Shown piece by piece: positions 32,381-43,203 of a DNA stretch of 64,000 bases. The position numbers and the translations under genes are program-made. Below the pieces are notes generated by a model. The model did not search any database, was not told the origin of the DNA, and saw only the letters and a list, made by a program, of their open reading frames with translations. Origin of the DNA: Triticum aestivum (taxonomy: Eukaryota > Streptophyta > Magnoliopsida > Poales > Poaceae); assembly GCF_018294505.1 (NCBI RefSeq), contig NC_057800.1, forward strand, positions 474,769,037 to 474,833,036, in the 5' to 3' direction. Within the stretch, counting starts at the first letter, position 1. Each line of letters opens with the position of its first letter.

Positions 32381-33130
32381 TAGGCCTATCAACAGCCTGT
32401 CCTAAACTTTTCATCAACGTGGCCCATGGTCACTTCTGGCCCGTTAACATCCGCTAAGTAATTGGGCCGAATTACGGCCCAGTGTATTTTTGGCCTGTTA
32501 AAGGTCCGGCTTCATTTGGGCCCATTTACAGGCCATCAAAACTTTCGGCCCATAAACGACCGTTGAGGATTTGGGTCATATTCGGCCATGTCTGACATTC
32601 GGCCTGTTAGAGGCCCACTATAGCTTTGGGCCACTTTCGGCCTGTTGTCATTTTCGGCCTGTTAACGCCGGACCTAAACCATGGGCCATATGTGGCCCAA
32701 CGTCATATCGGGCCCATTAACGACCCATATAAAAATGACGATAATCTAGGCCGACCGATGTTCCGGCCTGTTAAAGGCCCGTGTATTAGGTCGGCGCATT
32801 TACGGCCCATCTGAATTTCGGCCTGTTAAAGTCCAGTGGGTTATTTAGCACAATCAGGGCCCAATCTCACTTTCGGTCTATTAAAGGCCCATGTATTTTA
32901 TGGGCTCGAGATATTTACACCTGTAAATGGCCTATTTTTTACTGAGGGCCCAAATTATGTTTAGGCCTGTTAAAGGCCCACTATGGGCACAGGCCTACCA
33001 GAAAAATATGAAAGCTTATGCTGATTTAGGCCCAGATATTTTTAGTGGGCTACATGCCAATTTCGGCCCATAATCGTTTTTAGCCCAATTGGAATGCGCC
33101 CGACGAATGTTGGCATGTTGGGCTCCTACG
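32381..33130. repeat. Degenerate GGCCC-rich repeat region of CACTA-2
   Basis: Irregular copies of TTCGGCCTGTTAAAGGCCCA and TTTCGGCCCAT every 50-80 bp. No coding sequence. Confidence 0.6.
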
Positions 33131-33349
33131 AAGCTTTAGGCCAAATACATTACTAAGATAAACCTACACTATACAAAAATAGCGTCGTAATTACTGCAGC
33201 CTGAGGCAGCATCATAAATGTTGTATCACAACAAAATAAATTCCAACCATACAACAAAAGGCCTGTTGGCATAAAGTTTACAGTCCTTCCAGATAAAAGC
33301 ACCATCAGATGTATAGAAGCACAGATCATTTGACCTGAGTGCTAATGTT

Positions 33350-35210
33350 TCAGGCTGTAGAATCTGATGGAGCAGCACGATCTCCACCTTTTTTCCGCCA
33401 TTGCTCTTGAACAACGAAGCGAATGTCTGATAGTCTAGTTTCAAAACCATTCATATCTTGACGACATTTCTCAACCACTATTCTTGTTTCCTAAACAACG
33501 TCCACTAGGGATTGGACTTGTGTCTGGAGCACAGATATATCACTCTATCTAGCAGAAAGATTTTGGTTAGTAGGCGATTTGGACGAGGTTACCTTGACAA
33601 CCAACCCAGAATTATGCATGAAGGTGCTTTTTGCACTGTTAGTGGAGAGATACTGACGCACTGCAGCAAGAGGTGACATTGTGCCTGTAGTAGCCTCGTC
33701 ACCTTCAGGTGGTTGTGGCTGTTCAATCATTTGTTCCATAGCTTCCTGAAAGTTTGAACTTGTAGATTAGTGTACCAGATAAGTTACTAATGAGACAAAA
33801 AACAAACAAAGTAGGTTAAACGTTTATACATAACTTATTTTGGTGAACTACTATAATACATTAGCATGTATTGTAGTGCCAACTACATAATAAAATCACT
33901 TTCGGAACATATGTCCATGTAGCATGCCTACTGTATTGTCTATTTCCTCACATTCATTGACATCTAAGGATAAAGAGACATGGTTTAAAGTAGGATGAAC
34001 ATAGTATGACATCATTCATATCATGGGCAAATAGATATAAAACACACATGCTATTTTATCATTGTGTGCGCACGTGAACATAACAACTAGATTACAGATC
34101 AAGACCAAAAGAATATCCTTCATCTCTTTTAAACCATGTAAGGTGAAATGATACGTTAAGACAACTGTGAATAAAAGTGAATAGAGTAATTGACATTGGC
34201 TGCAAACCAAGTAGTTAAATGAACACATCACAGTACCAATCAGTTCAAGGCAGGAGGAGTAAGGACTTACAACAGCGGCTTGAACTGGTGTGCTCATGCC
34301 CTTCATCTTGCTGGTGTGGCAATCCTTGAAGATTTGCACTGCATTCGGTTCAAGTTCTTTTCGGTCCGCACGGGATTTCCTCTGTATTTGGAACAAGTCA
34401 ATATATATACGATAATATGGCACAAAAAAGAAGGAAGTAGCAGCTATTTACAAGAGCCTCGCAGTGTGCAATATAGCTACGAGATCCTGTGGTTTGTTGG
34501 AATTTCACTTTAGAACGGTTGGTTTTGTTCTTCAAACAGTTAGCCTAGAAGAAGATACACTTGTAAGGCACATACATAAATACAAGTTCAATATGTGGTC
34601 TGATCAAATACATATAGCCTACCTGATACTTTGGATCAGACCAGTGCTTAACGAGAGCTGTCCAGTCTTCATCTGTAATATATTCCACTGGAGATGTTTG
34701 GGCGACTTGATTGTTAGCCTTGCCTTCAAAGTAAGATTTTCTAAGGTGGTACCGATACTGTCGCAGAGCAGACTGAAAAACATGAGTGCATGCTTGTCTA
34801 GTTGCATCATCTTTCGGATCCAACTTGAACCTCATCTATTGAAAAAAGAATGTAAGTCTTATTAGGAGGAAGCTAGAAAGTATGGGACAGAGCAAGACAA
34901 TATTACTAATTGCGATGAATAACATTACTTACGGATAAATGGTCAAGGAAGGTGTTAAACTAGGTATTGTCTTTCTCATTCCTGTACTGGATCCACGTTG
35001 GGAGGATACATGCATGACACCTAACGGCAACGGCTGCCTCTGATACTAACTTGGCTGACTCTGTAGCATCACGTGGCCTTTTTAAACCTGCCTCAAAATG
35101 GATCTCCATTCTTCCTCCTTTAGATTTTGTTAATCTGTCAAGCATTATCCCTGATGTATGTTTCCGCTTGTGCCGTGGTGCTAGTTCAACAACAAATATG
35201 GAAAGTGTTA
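33350..35210 (-). pseudogene. CACTA-2 TnpA-like gene, C-terminal exons (Transposase_24 type)
   Basis: Read leftwards on the minus strand. One exon is at about 35190-34935 (LDRLTKSKGGRMEIHFEAGL, RDATESAKLVSEAAVAVR, LPTWIQYRNEKDNT then a stop, then donor GTAAGT). The next is about 34835-34622 (FKLDPKDDATRQACTHVF, ALRQYRYHLRKSYFEGKA, YITDEDWTALVKHWSDPKYQ/GTAGGC). Then about 34385-34272 (RKELEPNAVQIFKDCHT ... AAV/GTAAGT). The final exon runs from about 33740 to the TGA at 33350-33352 and is a coiled-coil tail with two in-frame TAG codons near 33548 and 33495. This order matches plant Ptta/En/Spm TnpA-like proteins. Three nonsense codons plus the R2 insertion make it a pseudogene. Confidence 0.75.
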
Positions 35211-35272
35211 GTGTACATCAAACTGTGAGAGTACATATAAAGGAGCATGCAACTGCAACTTGACTCGGTCAG

Positions 35273-35849
35273 TGTCGTGGAATCGTCACGTCAGATGTCC
35301 TTAGTGTGAGGACTTAGTCGTGAGGCCAACGCATCTATGTGGCAGCTTGAGAGGGGTTGAGCAGGATCGAGAAACGCAACACAAGACAAGGATTTAGATA
35401 GCTTCGGGCCCCGGGAAACATCATCCGTTAACAACCCTACATGCCGTTTGAGGCTAGATCTCATTATCATCACGAGGGAGTCGCCGTAAACCGGCTCTCC
35501 TCTAGTTGTGTCTAGCCCTAGAGATTGTTTCTTGCTTGTCCCCCTTTGAGGAGCCCTGCCCCTCCTTATATATGTTGAAGGGGCGGGTTACATGTGGAGT
35601 CCAACTCGGACTTTAACTTAAACTATTTTGACTTCCCTTCCTGGGCTTCTTAACGTCTGCCGGTTTAACATTGTCTGCCGGTTTAACACTGTCTGCTGGT
35701 TTAACATTGTCTGCTGGTTTACCGTCTGTCTTAGCCATCTGTCTTGACTCTCTGTCCTAACTCTCAGCCGGTTTACCATCCACCGGTTTACCAAGTCCCA
35801 GCCGGTTTACAACTCCAGTCGGATCATACCGCGGGGTATATCCCGGACA
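35273..35849 (-). mobile_element. 3' LTR of R2
   Basis: 577 bp, TGTCGTGG...TCCCGGACA. It contains three copies of the 18-bp GGTTTAACATTGTCTGCC-type unit near 35655-35715. The TATA-like CTTATATA is near 35567. Confidence 0.85.
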
Positions 35850-35862
35850 TTAGCCCCAGTTT
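35850..35862 (-). other. Polypurine tract of R2
   Basis: The minus strand reads AAACTGGGGCTAA before the LTR start; R1 has one more G. Confidence 0.7.
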
Positions 35863-36279
35863 AATTTGGATTTATCCATGTTAAACTGATCTTGATTATC
35901 CTTAAGTCCTTGTCACTTCCTTCTTCTATAAAATCCGAGTCAATAGACTGGCTTCATAATCAATTTGCTGACATCGGTTTGTCATAGTGAAATATTGTGA
36001 AGAATAACTCCTTTGACTTCAGCTCCCAATGCTTAACAAAAATATTGGCCTTTGAAATACTCATTTGATCTTCAGCCGGTTTAAGAATGTAGAACTTGCC
36101 GGTTTGAGAATGTAGAATTGTACCGGTTTAAGACTTGAACTTGCCGGTTTGAGAATGTATAACTGTGCCGGTTTAAGACTTGAACTTGCCGGTTTATCAT
36201 TGCCGGTTTACAAATATTAATGGCACCAGGTCATAATTGTAGTTAATATGAAGCATGAAAATATACCTCTTATATGCCT

Positions 36280-36980
36280 ATCACTTGTAGCCCCCAAGTC
36301 TTAAGAGGGTAGCATAGCAATAACTTAAGACTTGCTTCAATATGAATATCACAATCTTGTAGAAATCCAGGTTGTTCATCAATCACTAGTCAGAATTGAG
36401 TATTCTACATATGTAGCCCCCAAGTGCCGGGTTGTCATGCTTGCAGCAACCTGGGACTTGAAATTGCCTTATTCTCATAAAAACTTCAACCAGTGTAGCC
36501 CCCAAGGGCCGAGTCATTATGCAATAATGAGCAAGGACTTTGTAAATATAATCTTGTAAACTTTGATCATCAACATGTAGCCCCCAAGGGTCGGCTCAGT
36601 AAGATAATATTGAGCTGGGACTTTTATATATTCTTCAATGAAAATAACATCATATGATGTAACCCCCATCATGGGGCTTGAATTCACGTCCACAAGGTTA
36701 AGAGCCTTGTGCTTTACCAACTGAGCAGTGGACCCTTCAATGTAATGGATAAAAAGTTTTGTACCTTAAATTGTTGACAGAGGCAATTGGTAGCCCCCAA
36801 GGGCCGGCTCATTACCATGTGATGAGTCGGGTCTTCAATAAGGTGAGCAAAAAAATGACTTTGCATTAGCCCCCAAGTGTCATGGTGCATGCTTGCAGCG
36901 ACATGAGACTTGTGTATTTAATGTAATTTCAACTGAAATAATGTAGCCCCCAAGTGCCGGGTCGTAAGCCTATAGCAACT
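36280..36980 (-). repeat. PPT-like repeat array in R2
   Basis: TAGCCCCCAAG copies at about 36286, 36413, 36495, 36576, 36791, 36870 and 36942, matching the R1 array copy for copy. The tRNA-Lys-like sequence sits between the fourth and fifth. Confidence 0.75.
36663..36735 (-). other. tRNA-Lys(CUU)-like sequence inside R2
   Basis: Identical over its whole length to the copy in R1 (23833-23905), including the anticodon arm CAAGGCTCTTAACCTTG. Flanking bases differ at a few positions. It was therefore present in the common ancestor of R1 and R2. Confidence 0.8.
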
Positions 36981-38450
36981 CGGGACTATTCCTTCAATTG
37001 TAGAATAAATCATATCTATTGATAATATGATAGCCATTTGCGCTAAAGCGACTTTGAAAACCTTAATCATAATATTGGTTATTAATAACCATAATAAAAA
37101 TCTAGGCATGTTGGCTATTTGAATAATATACCCAATGATTTATAAGCGCATAATTCCAATGGCGCAATCCAAATATATACTGGCAACTTATAGTCCAAAG
37201 CCAGGCCGGGTCAATAAACACCAGATTATAAGTGATTATGTACTAACAACTTGTAGTTGAAAGTCGAGCCGGGTTAACGAACACCGGGCTAATTTGATGA
37301 CTGATAGTCATGCCGGGTCAATAGACACCGGTTTAACATAAAATTTATCAAAAGAGAAAAGACTTTGACAAATAAAAGAAAATGAAAACTTATAGTCGAG
37401 GATTTTCAAGGGCTGCCAGGCCCAAAATCGAGGCTTTTCATGGGCTGCCAGGCCGCTGAGTTAAACCATTTTTGCAAAGCCTTTCAAGATGGGCCTCCAA
37501 CTAACCAATCATCGTTTTAACTTTGACAAGTTCAGGGTTTGTATAAGATTTACTTGTCAAATGTTCGACGGGTCATGCCAGGATTACCTGGAAAGGAGTG
37601 GCTTACTTGATGAAGGCAGGTTAACCCAGGGTTTTAGGTGAATACACCAGGCTTCCAAGCCGGGCATGATAGCATATACAAGGGTCCTTTCAAACTCTTT
37701 GTTGCGTTGCACAAAGAGCCCCCAAGTAACTTTGTGAGCTGTGCTCTATGGGTGCCTATGTTTGAGCTGTGTGTAGCAACAAGACTCTCTTTGGCCCCTT
37801 AGGTGTGAAGCTCCCAAGCTTTGTTGTGGCGTGATAGCCGGATTAATGGACAGGACTCCGATTTGTCAGCTAAAGCCCCCATGTGCTATATTTTTGAGCT
37901 ATGCTCTCCGAGTGCCTATGTTTGAGTTGTGCTGTGCAACAAACTCTCTTTGGCCCCTTATAATAATATTGGCTTGATAGCTGCATCAAGAGGGTAGTAA
38001 CACTATATTCTCTTTGGTGAACACACCTATGTTTGAATAGGAAGCCCGCAAATGATCATATGAAGATGAGCCCATAAGGCAGGATACCCATGTGTGAACC
38101 ATGCGTCAGGGCAACAGGTCCTCTTCGGCAACCTTTAACTTTTTGCAAGAGATAAATTCTTCTTGAACCGGTATTTTGAACCGGCTATCGAAAGCTTCAA
38201 AGCTTTGTGGGAGATAACTTTCTCTTAAACCGGATATTAAACCGGAATCCATCTTTTTAAGCCGGAAATTTTCCGACGGCCTTTAAATTTGCACCAATAC
38301 GATGGTTTAGGGTCTTGAATTAGACAACTTTGCAGGCCGGAGTAATTGCTCTTTTAAAGAAGGCAATATGTAATATAAAATATATTGGATGAATTTCACC
38401 TGATATATCATGCCAGTGGTTATTCACTGTGGAGTTGATGATCACTATGG
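36981..38450. other. R2 3' internal region
   Basis: Non-coding. Repeated CCGGGTCAATAxACACCxG-type motifs at 37200-37340, CAAAGAGCCCCCAAGTAACTTTGTGAGC near 37715, and AACCGGAAA-rich sequence to about 38290. The 70-bp repeat of R1 is absent. Confidence 0.5.
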
Positions 38451-41400
38451 TGAAGCTGAATTTAATGACGGCCGAGTCGGCCGCAGTGTCGTAAAATGGT
38501 ATGGACGAGCGAGTCAATCGCAGGCGCAGTAAGCCGTGCAGACGGGCGAGTCAACCGCAGGCGTGGTCCCGGCGAGTCGATGTAGGCTAGACCGCGGGGG
38601 CGGCGGCTCATACACATGTCCATCGAATAGCAAGGCATAGACGAACGCTGGTGCAGAACGTTGCTAGTGTGTGCTCCATACCCGCAGTATGATAAAATTT
38701 TACCTGTATATAAAAACACCAATAGGGCAGTATAATGGTGCTCAGAGAAATTAAAATGTACTGATAAAATATATAGGAGGGATAACACCTGATTGATTTT
38801 GCTTTCATGCATGTGTATGGAAGTCAAACATATATCTGGGTTGACCCTCCTCTCCCTTTAGCGTGAGCTTCCTGTAGTAAACCACCCACAGCGCCTCCCA
38901 GGTCGTGGGCTATTTCCCCCTTCTTTTTTTAAGCGCCCTTTGACTTTAGTTTCATACCCGCAGCCGGTCCCACCCCTTTGTCGGGTACCCAAACCTACCA
39001 AGGGAACTCGCCAGCGAAAGAAACTGAAGCGGGGGTAGCTCAAGGCTACACCGGCGAAGGCGGAGGTAGGGGCACCGCGACACGAGAGGCCAGCGGGTGG
39101 AGGGCACGGGGCTAGCCCCAAGGTCGCATGGGCGATGCAAGAACCGGCCCTGGCGCGTTGTGGGGACAACATAGTCGCACGAGGAGGGAGCGAGGCAGCT
39201 TGCGGAGGACGGCCGGAGTGGAGGTACAAACTGGCGATGGCGGGGATGCGGCGGTTTATCCGTGGCTGGTCCGGCTTGGCGTGGACGCCGGGGCGCGTGG
39301 CGGCGGGTCCGACGGGCTGAATCCGCCGCGGCGGCGGGTCCGACGGGCTGAATTCGCCGCGGCGGCGGTTTACAGCCGGCTGGTGTCGCAGTCCGGGTCT
39401 GGCATGGGTGGCACGAGGCAGCAGCTGAAGCGGCCAGGCCGGCCGCCCGAGGTGAAGCTTCAATCCGGAGCTGAGGGGTGGACCGGCGGTGGGTCACGGC
39501 CAGGGGCAGCTCTCCCACCGTAATCGACGCCGGTGACGGCTCTCCTGCTGCAATAAGACGGGGGTGGTTCGTCGTCGTTGAGGAGATTGGGCGGAGTCAT
39601 GGCGGTTTGCAAGCGTGAACCGGCGATGGTGGAGGCGTGAGAGGCTTGCGCAGCTGAGGCGATTTGCAGCAGGAGAACGATTTGCCATTGACCCAGCATC
39701 AGGGACAGGTTGGAGCAGCATCGGATTCAGCGGGAGGCAAGGATAACTCGATTGGCGGCTTGTCATACTGATGGTGATTTGGACTCGAGGTGACCCACGA
39801 CCCGTGGCAGCGAATTAGGCAGACGGGCGACGGTTCAAGGCTGACGACTCAGGCGGCTTGCCGCAGAGCACTAGAACAACAACATCTGACGCGCAGAATT
39901 GGGGGCGTGGGTTGCATCCAGCACGTAAGAGGCAGCGTCCGTGCGAACCGGCGGCGGTTTGAAAGTGGATGCAGTGGTGACCACAACTCTGATGTGGAAG
40001 TGGACTGACGAGGCGTCGGAGACGGGTAGCTGGGCGCGAGGCCGTTGCCGTGGCCGCGGCGGCGGCGGCACACCGGCAGAGGTAGTTCGGGTTGCACGGC
40101 CGTGACTGCAGTGGTGACCACAACTCGGCGCCAGAGCGATGAGGCGGAGGACAGCCCGCATCCGGCTGCCGGGGCTGCAGACAAGGAGACCCGGGGCGGC
40201 TGCGCCCAGGCGTTTGCAGGGCGGTGCAGAGGGGAACCGATAGCAAGGATCATAGTATCGAGACTGTGTAAGGGCCAGAACCAGCGAGGGGATTGGCGAC
40301 TCTGGCGGCGTAGGGGCTCTCCGAACGCGACAGGGTCCGAGCAGGACACGATGGAGACGAGGTCTCAGCGGCATCACGGAGTGACCGCTGGCTCGCAGCG
40401 CGGCTGAGGTGACTCACAAACGGGACCACCTCGACGTAGAAAGACTCGCTGTGGAAGAGGACGCCGGCTCCAGGCAGCAGGGTTGCATCCACCGCATCAG
40501 TGGAAAACGAGGCCAAGCAACAGCGCTCGATGGTTTGGCATAGGCGGGCCACGGCGTCTGGCCGGCTCGCAGTGGCTTCCTAGTGACTCGAAGCGAGGCC
40601 GAGGTAACAGATTACCTGCGGCTCCGGAGGCAGATACGGCTTGAAGCGGAGATACTGAGGCCATCTCGGATCGTGTCGGCCATGACTTGGAACCGGTCTT
40701 CAGTCCGTGATGGCGACTTGGATTTAGATTGGTTTGAGGTCGGTTTGAGATTGGTTTGGGGCCACGGAAGGCCACGGCGGTTCGGAAACGGCGATGGTGA
40801 CTCGACATGGCCCATGACAGCAAAGCAAGTCGGCCGGGTGGCAAGCCAGATCAAGCACGGCTGTATCCCCACGGCGGTGGCTTGCAGCAGACGTGGGCGG
40901 CTCTAGCCAGAGCGAGACGCGGCCACGGTTGCAGGTGCTTCGCGGCTGAAGATGAGGCGGGGCCCATGGCTGTAGCGGAATCAGCCTGAGGCATCGGGAG
41001 TGACCCGGCAAGGCGGTGTAAACCGGTCGGAGCAGCTCGCGATGTGAAGTTGCAGGCGCCGAATCCTGGTTTGTGGCGGTATCCGCTCTGGGTCCTCGAT
41101 GGCTTGGCCACTCCACCCCTTTTTTAATGCACTAATCAGAGTAACACTCGGGGATTGACCTGGATTTCCTTGTATGTAGACAACCCGTGATTTGATTGGC
41201 AGGCCTCGATCTTTACGCAAATCGAATCCGAGTTGAAGAGGGTAGTAATACAGGTAGCTTCTAGGTCATATTTGGTGATTTGACGGCTCAACGCAGTGCA
41301 GGCAACGATAATTTGATTGATCTCTGGTATCATGACGTGGGGAACAGTAGCACCACAACTTCTGCTGGGGGGTGCTTGCTCTTTCAATGAAAGTTTTTGG

Positions 41401-41664
41401 ACGATCCTGATCCGGTGATGTGCGAGCAGTCTTGAACTGGCAATCCGCGGGACAATCTTGACCCGGCCGTCTTTGCAGAACCATAACCCGTCTGGATCGA
41501 ATCCGAACATGTTGGTTTGACTGTTCGCTGATGACGTATATTTTTCTGCTGCAGTCTTTTCTTTACCCCATGAAATTCTCAAGACACGGGACAGCCATGG
41601 AAAATTAAAAGCTTCTCAATCCCGGGGAAAGATCCCTTCAAGAACTCAACACCACCGCGCGCAG
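38451..41664 (-). other. R2 5' internal region, GC-rich and non-coding
   Basis: 38460-38700 resembles the exon-like block of R1. 39000-41100 is GC-rich with CGGCGGGTCCGACGGGCTGA duplicated near 39300-39350 and many GGCGGTTT motifs. GTGGTGACCACAACTC occurs at about 39974 and again at about 40112. Many overlapping frames on both strands show no conserved domain, and I call no genes. gag would be expected here in an autonomous relative. Confidence 0.5.
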
Positions 41665-41682
41665 GCCCCACGGTGGGCGCCA
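41665..41682 (-). other. Primer-binding site of R2 (tRNA-Lys CUU)
   Basis: The minus strand TGGCGCCCACCGTGGGGC starts two bases after the LTR. It is the same site as in R1 and R3. Confidence 0.85.
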
Positions 41683-41684
41683 AC

Positions 41685-42282
41685 TGTCGTGGAATCATCA
41701 TGTCAGATGTCCTTAGTGTAAGGACTTAGTCGTGAGGCCAACGCATCTATGTGGTAGCTTGAGAGGGGTTGAGCGGAATCAAGAAACGCAACACAAGACA
41801 GGGATTTAGACAGCTTCGGGCCCCGGGAAACATCATCCGGTAACAACCCTACATGTTGTTTGAGGCTAGATCTCATTATCATCACGAGGGAGTCGACGTA
41901 AACCGGCTCTCCTCTAGTTGTGTCTAGCCCTAGAGATTGTTTCTTGCTTGTCCCCCTTTGAGGAGCCCTGCCCCTCCTTATATATGTTGAAGGGGTGGGT
42001 TACATGTGGAGTCCAACTCGGACTTTAACTTAAACTATTTTGACTTCCCTTCCTGGGCTTCTTAACGTTTGTCGGTTTAACATTGTCTGCCGGTTTAACA
42101 TTGTCTGCCGGTTTAACATTGTCTGCCGGTTTAACATTGTCTGTTGGTTTAACATTGTCTGCCGGTTTACCGTCTGTCTTAGCCATTTGTCTTGACTCTC
42201 TGTCTTAACTCTCCGCCGGTTTACCAAGTCCCAGCCGGTTTACAACTCCAGTCGGGTCATACCGCGGGGTATATCCCCGACA
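41685..42282 (-). mobile_element. 5' LTR of R2
   Basis: 598 bp. The TATA-like CTTATATA is at 41977-41984. Five copies of the 18-bp unit lie at about 42065-42160, against three in the partner LTR; this accounts for most of the length difference. Confidence 0.85.
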
Positions 42283-42640
42283 GTCAGGTACCGTCTTGGT
42301 GTTTGATGCTCATGAGGTTCATCTGATCTTGCCAAGTTCTGTTGTGTCAGCAGTGCTTCGGAAGTAGTGTTAGGTGTGAAGGCAGCTTGGGAACTGGCTA
42401 GTTCCGGAGCAAACGAACGAGTAACTGGTTGAGATGCTGGTACAGTTGAAGCAGATGCTGCAGCTGGTGGAGCAGGTGATACTGTGTTTGTAGATTTAGC
42501 CGGTGGACTTGGACCTTCTACTGCACTATAAGTACCAGCAGAATCTCGACGGCAGAACCTTTTCCGTTTCACACGACAAGTAACAGCATTCCCTACTATA
42601 TTATTTTCCTTGCTCTTTTTTGACTTTGCCATGTCAAGCT
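42283..42640 (-). pseudogene. CACTA-2 TnpA-like gene, exon adjoining R2
   Basis: A minus-strand frame (about 42630 down to 42287) is rich in Lys/Arg at the start (AKSKKSKENN, RVKRKRFCRR) and then Pro/Ala/Ser/Thr-rich (PAPPAAASASTVPASQP). It is interrupted at 42287 by R2, and its continuation is found at 35272 on the other side. It belongs between the exon array and the conserved C-terminal exons. Confidence 0.6.
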
Positions 42641-43203
42641 GTACCCACAACAAAAAAGAATAAAATCACTCTTCAGAACTCATTGATGCATGATACAGAC
42701 AAGCAATACTTTGATGTAAGACAACCGTATGAGGATGGAATATGTAAGAAAAATAGGACGACATGACATATTCACAACTACGATGTGCAAACTAAGCAGA
42801 AGGATTTTCAAGAAAATAGAAGTAATGCAAGCTAGACACCATATGAAAGATGCAACCAATATTACTCTGCCAAGTTAAAAGTGTCTTGTCATAAGTGGCA
42901 ATTCGAAAAATTAGAAGTAGTACAACGTAGAAATCAATGCAAGATGCAACCACTATCAAACTGCCATGTTAGAAGCGTCCAATCATGCGTGACTGATGCA
43001 GGATACACAATAGCAGTACTTTGATGTAAGAACATGGTATGATAGATAGATGCAGTGTATTCTAGACACAGAAAGCCATGTCATATGCACATGTATAACG
43101 TATAAACTCAGCAAGTGCAATTTAATCAAAATAGAAGAAATACAGGCTAGACAACATATGCAACATGAAACCAATTATCACATTGTCAACTTAGAGCAAG
43201 CAC

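Larger units (their letters stand above)
35273..42282 (-). mobile_element. R2: non-autonomous Gypsy-type LTR element
   Basis: A 7.0-kb element has LTRs 35273-35849 and 41685-42282 and the perfect target-site duplication GTCAG (35268-35272 and 42283-42287). It belongs to the same family as R1: similar LTRs, the same PBS, the same PPT-like array and the same tRNA-Lys-like sequence. No gag or pol motif is present. It splits the CACTA-2 gene. The 3' half (35850-38300) aligns with R1, while the GC-rich 5' half is only partly alike. Confidence 0.85.

Noticed and set aside
33870..33890. TTGTAGTG as the right end of CACTA-2
   Set aside because: Only a short match, no A/T run before it and no subterminal repeats around it. 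It also lies between transposase exons.
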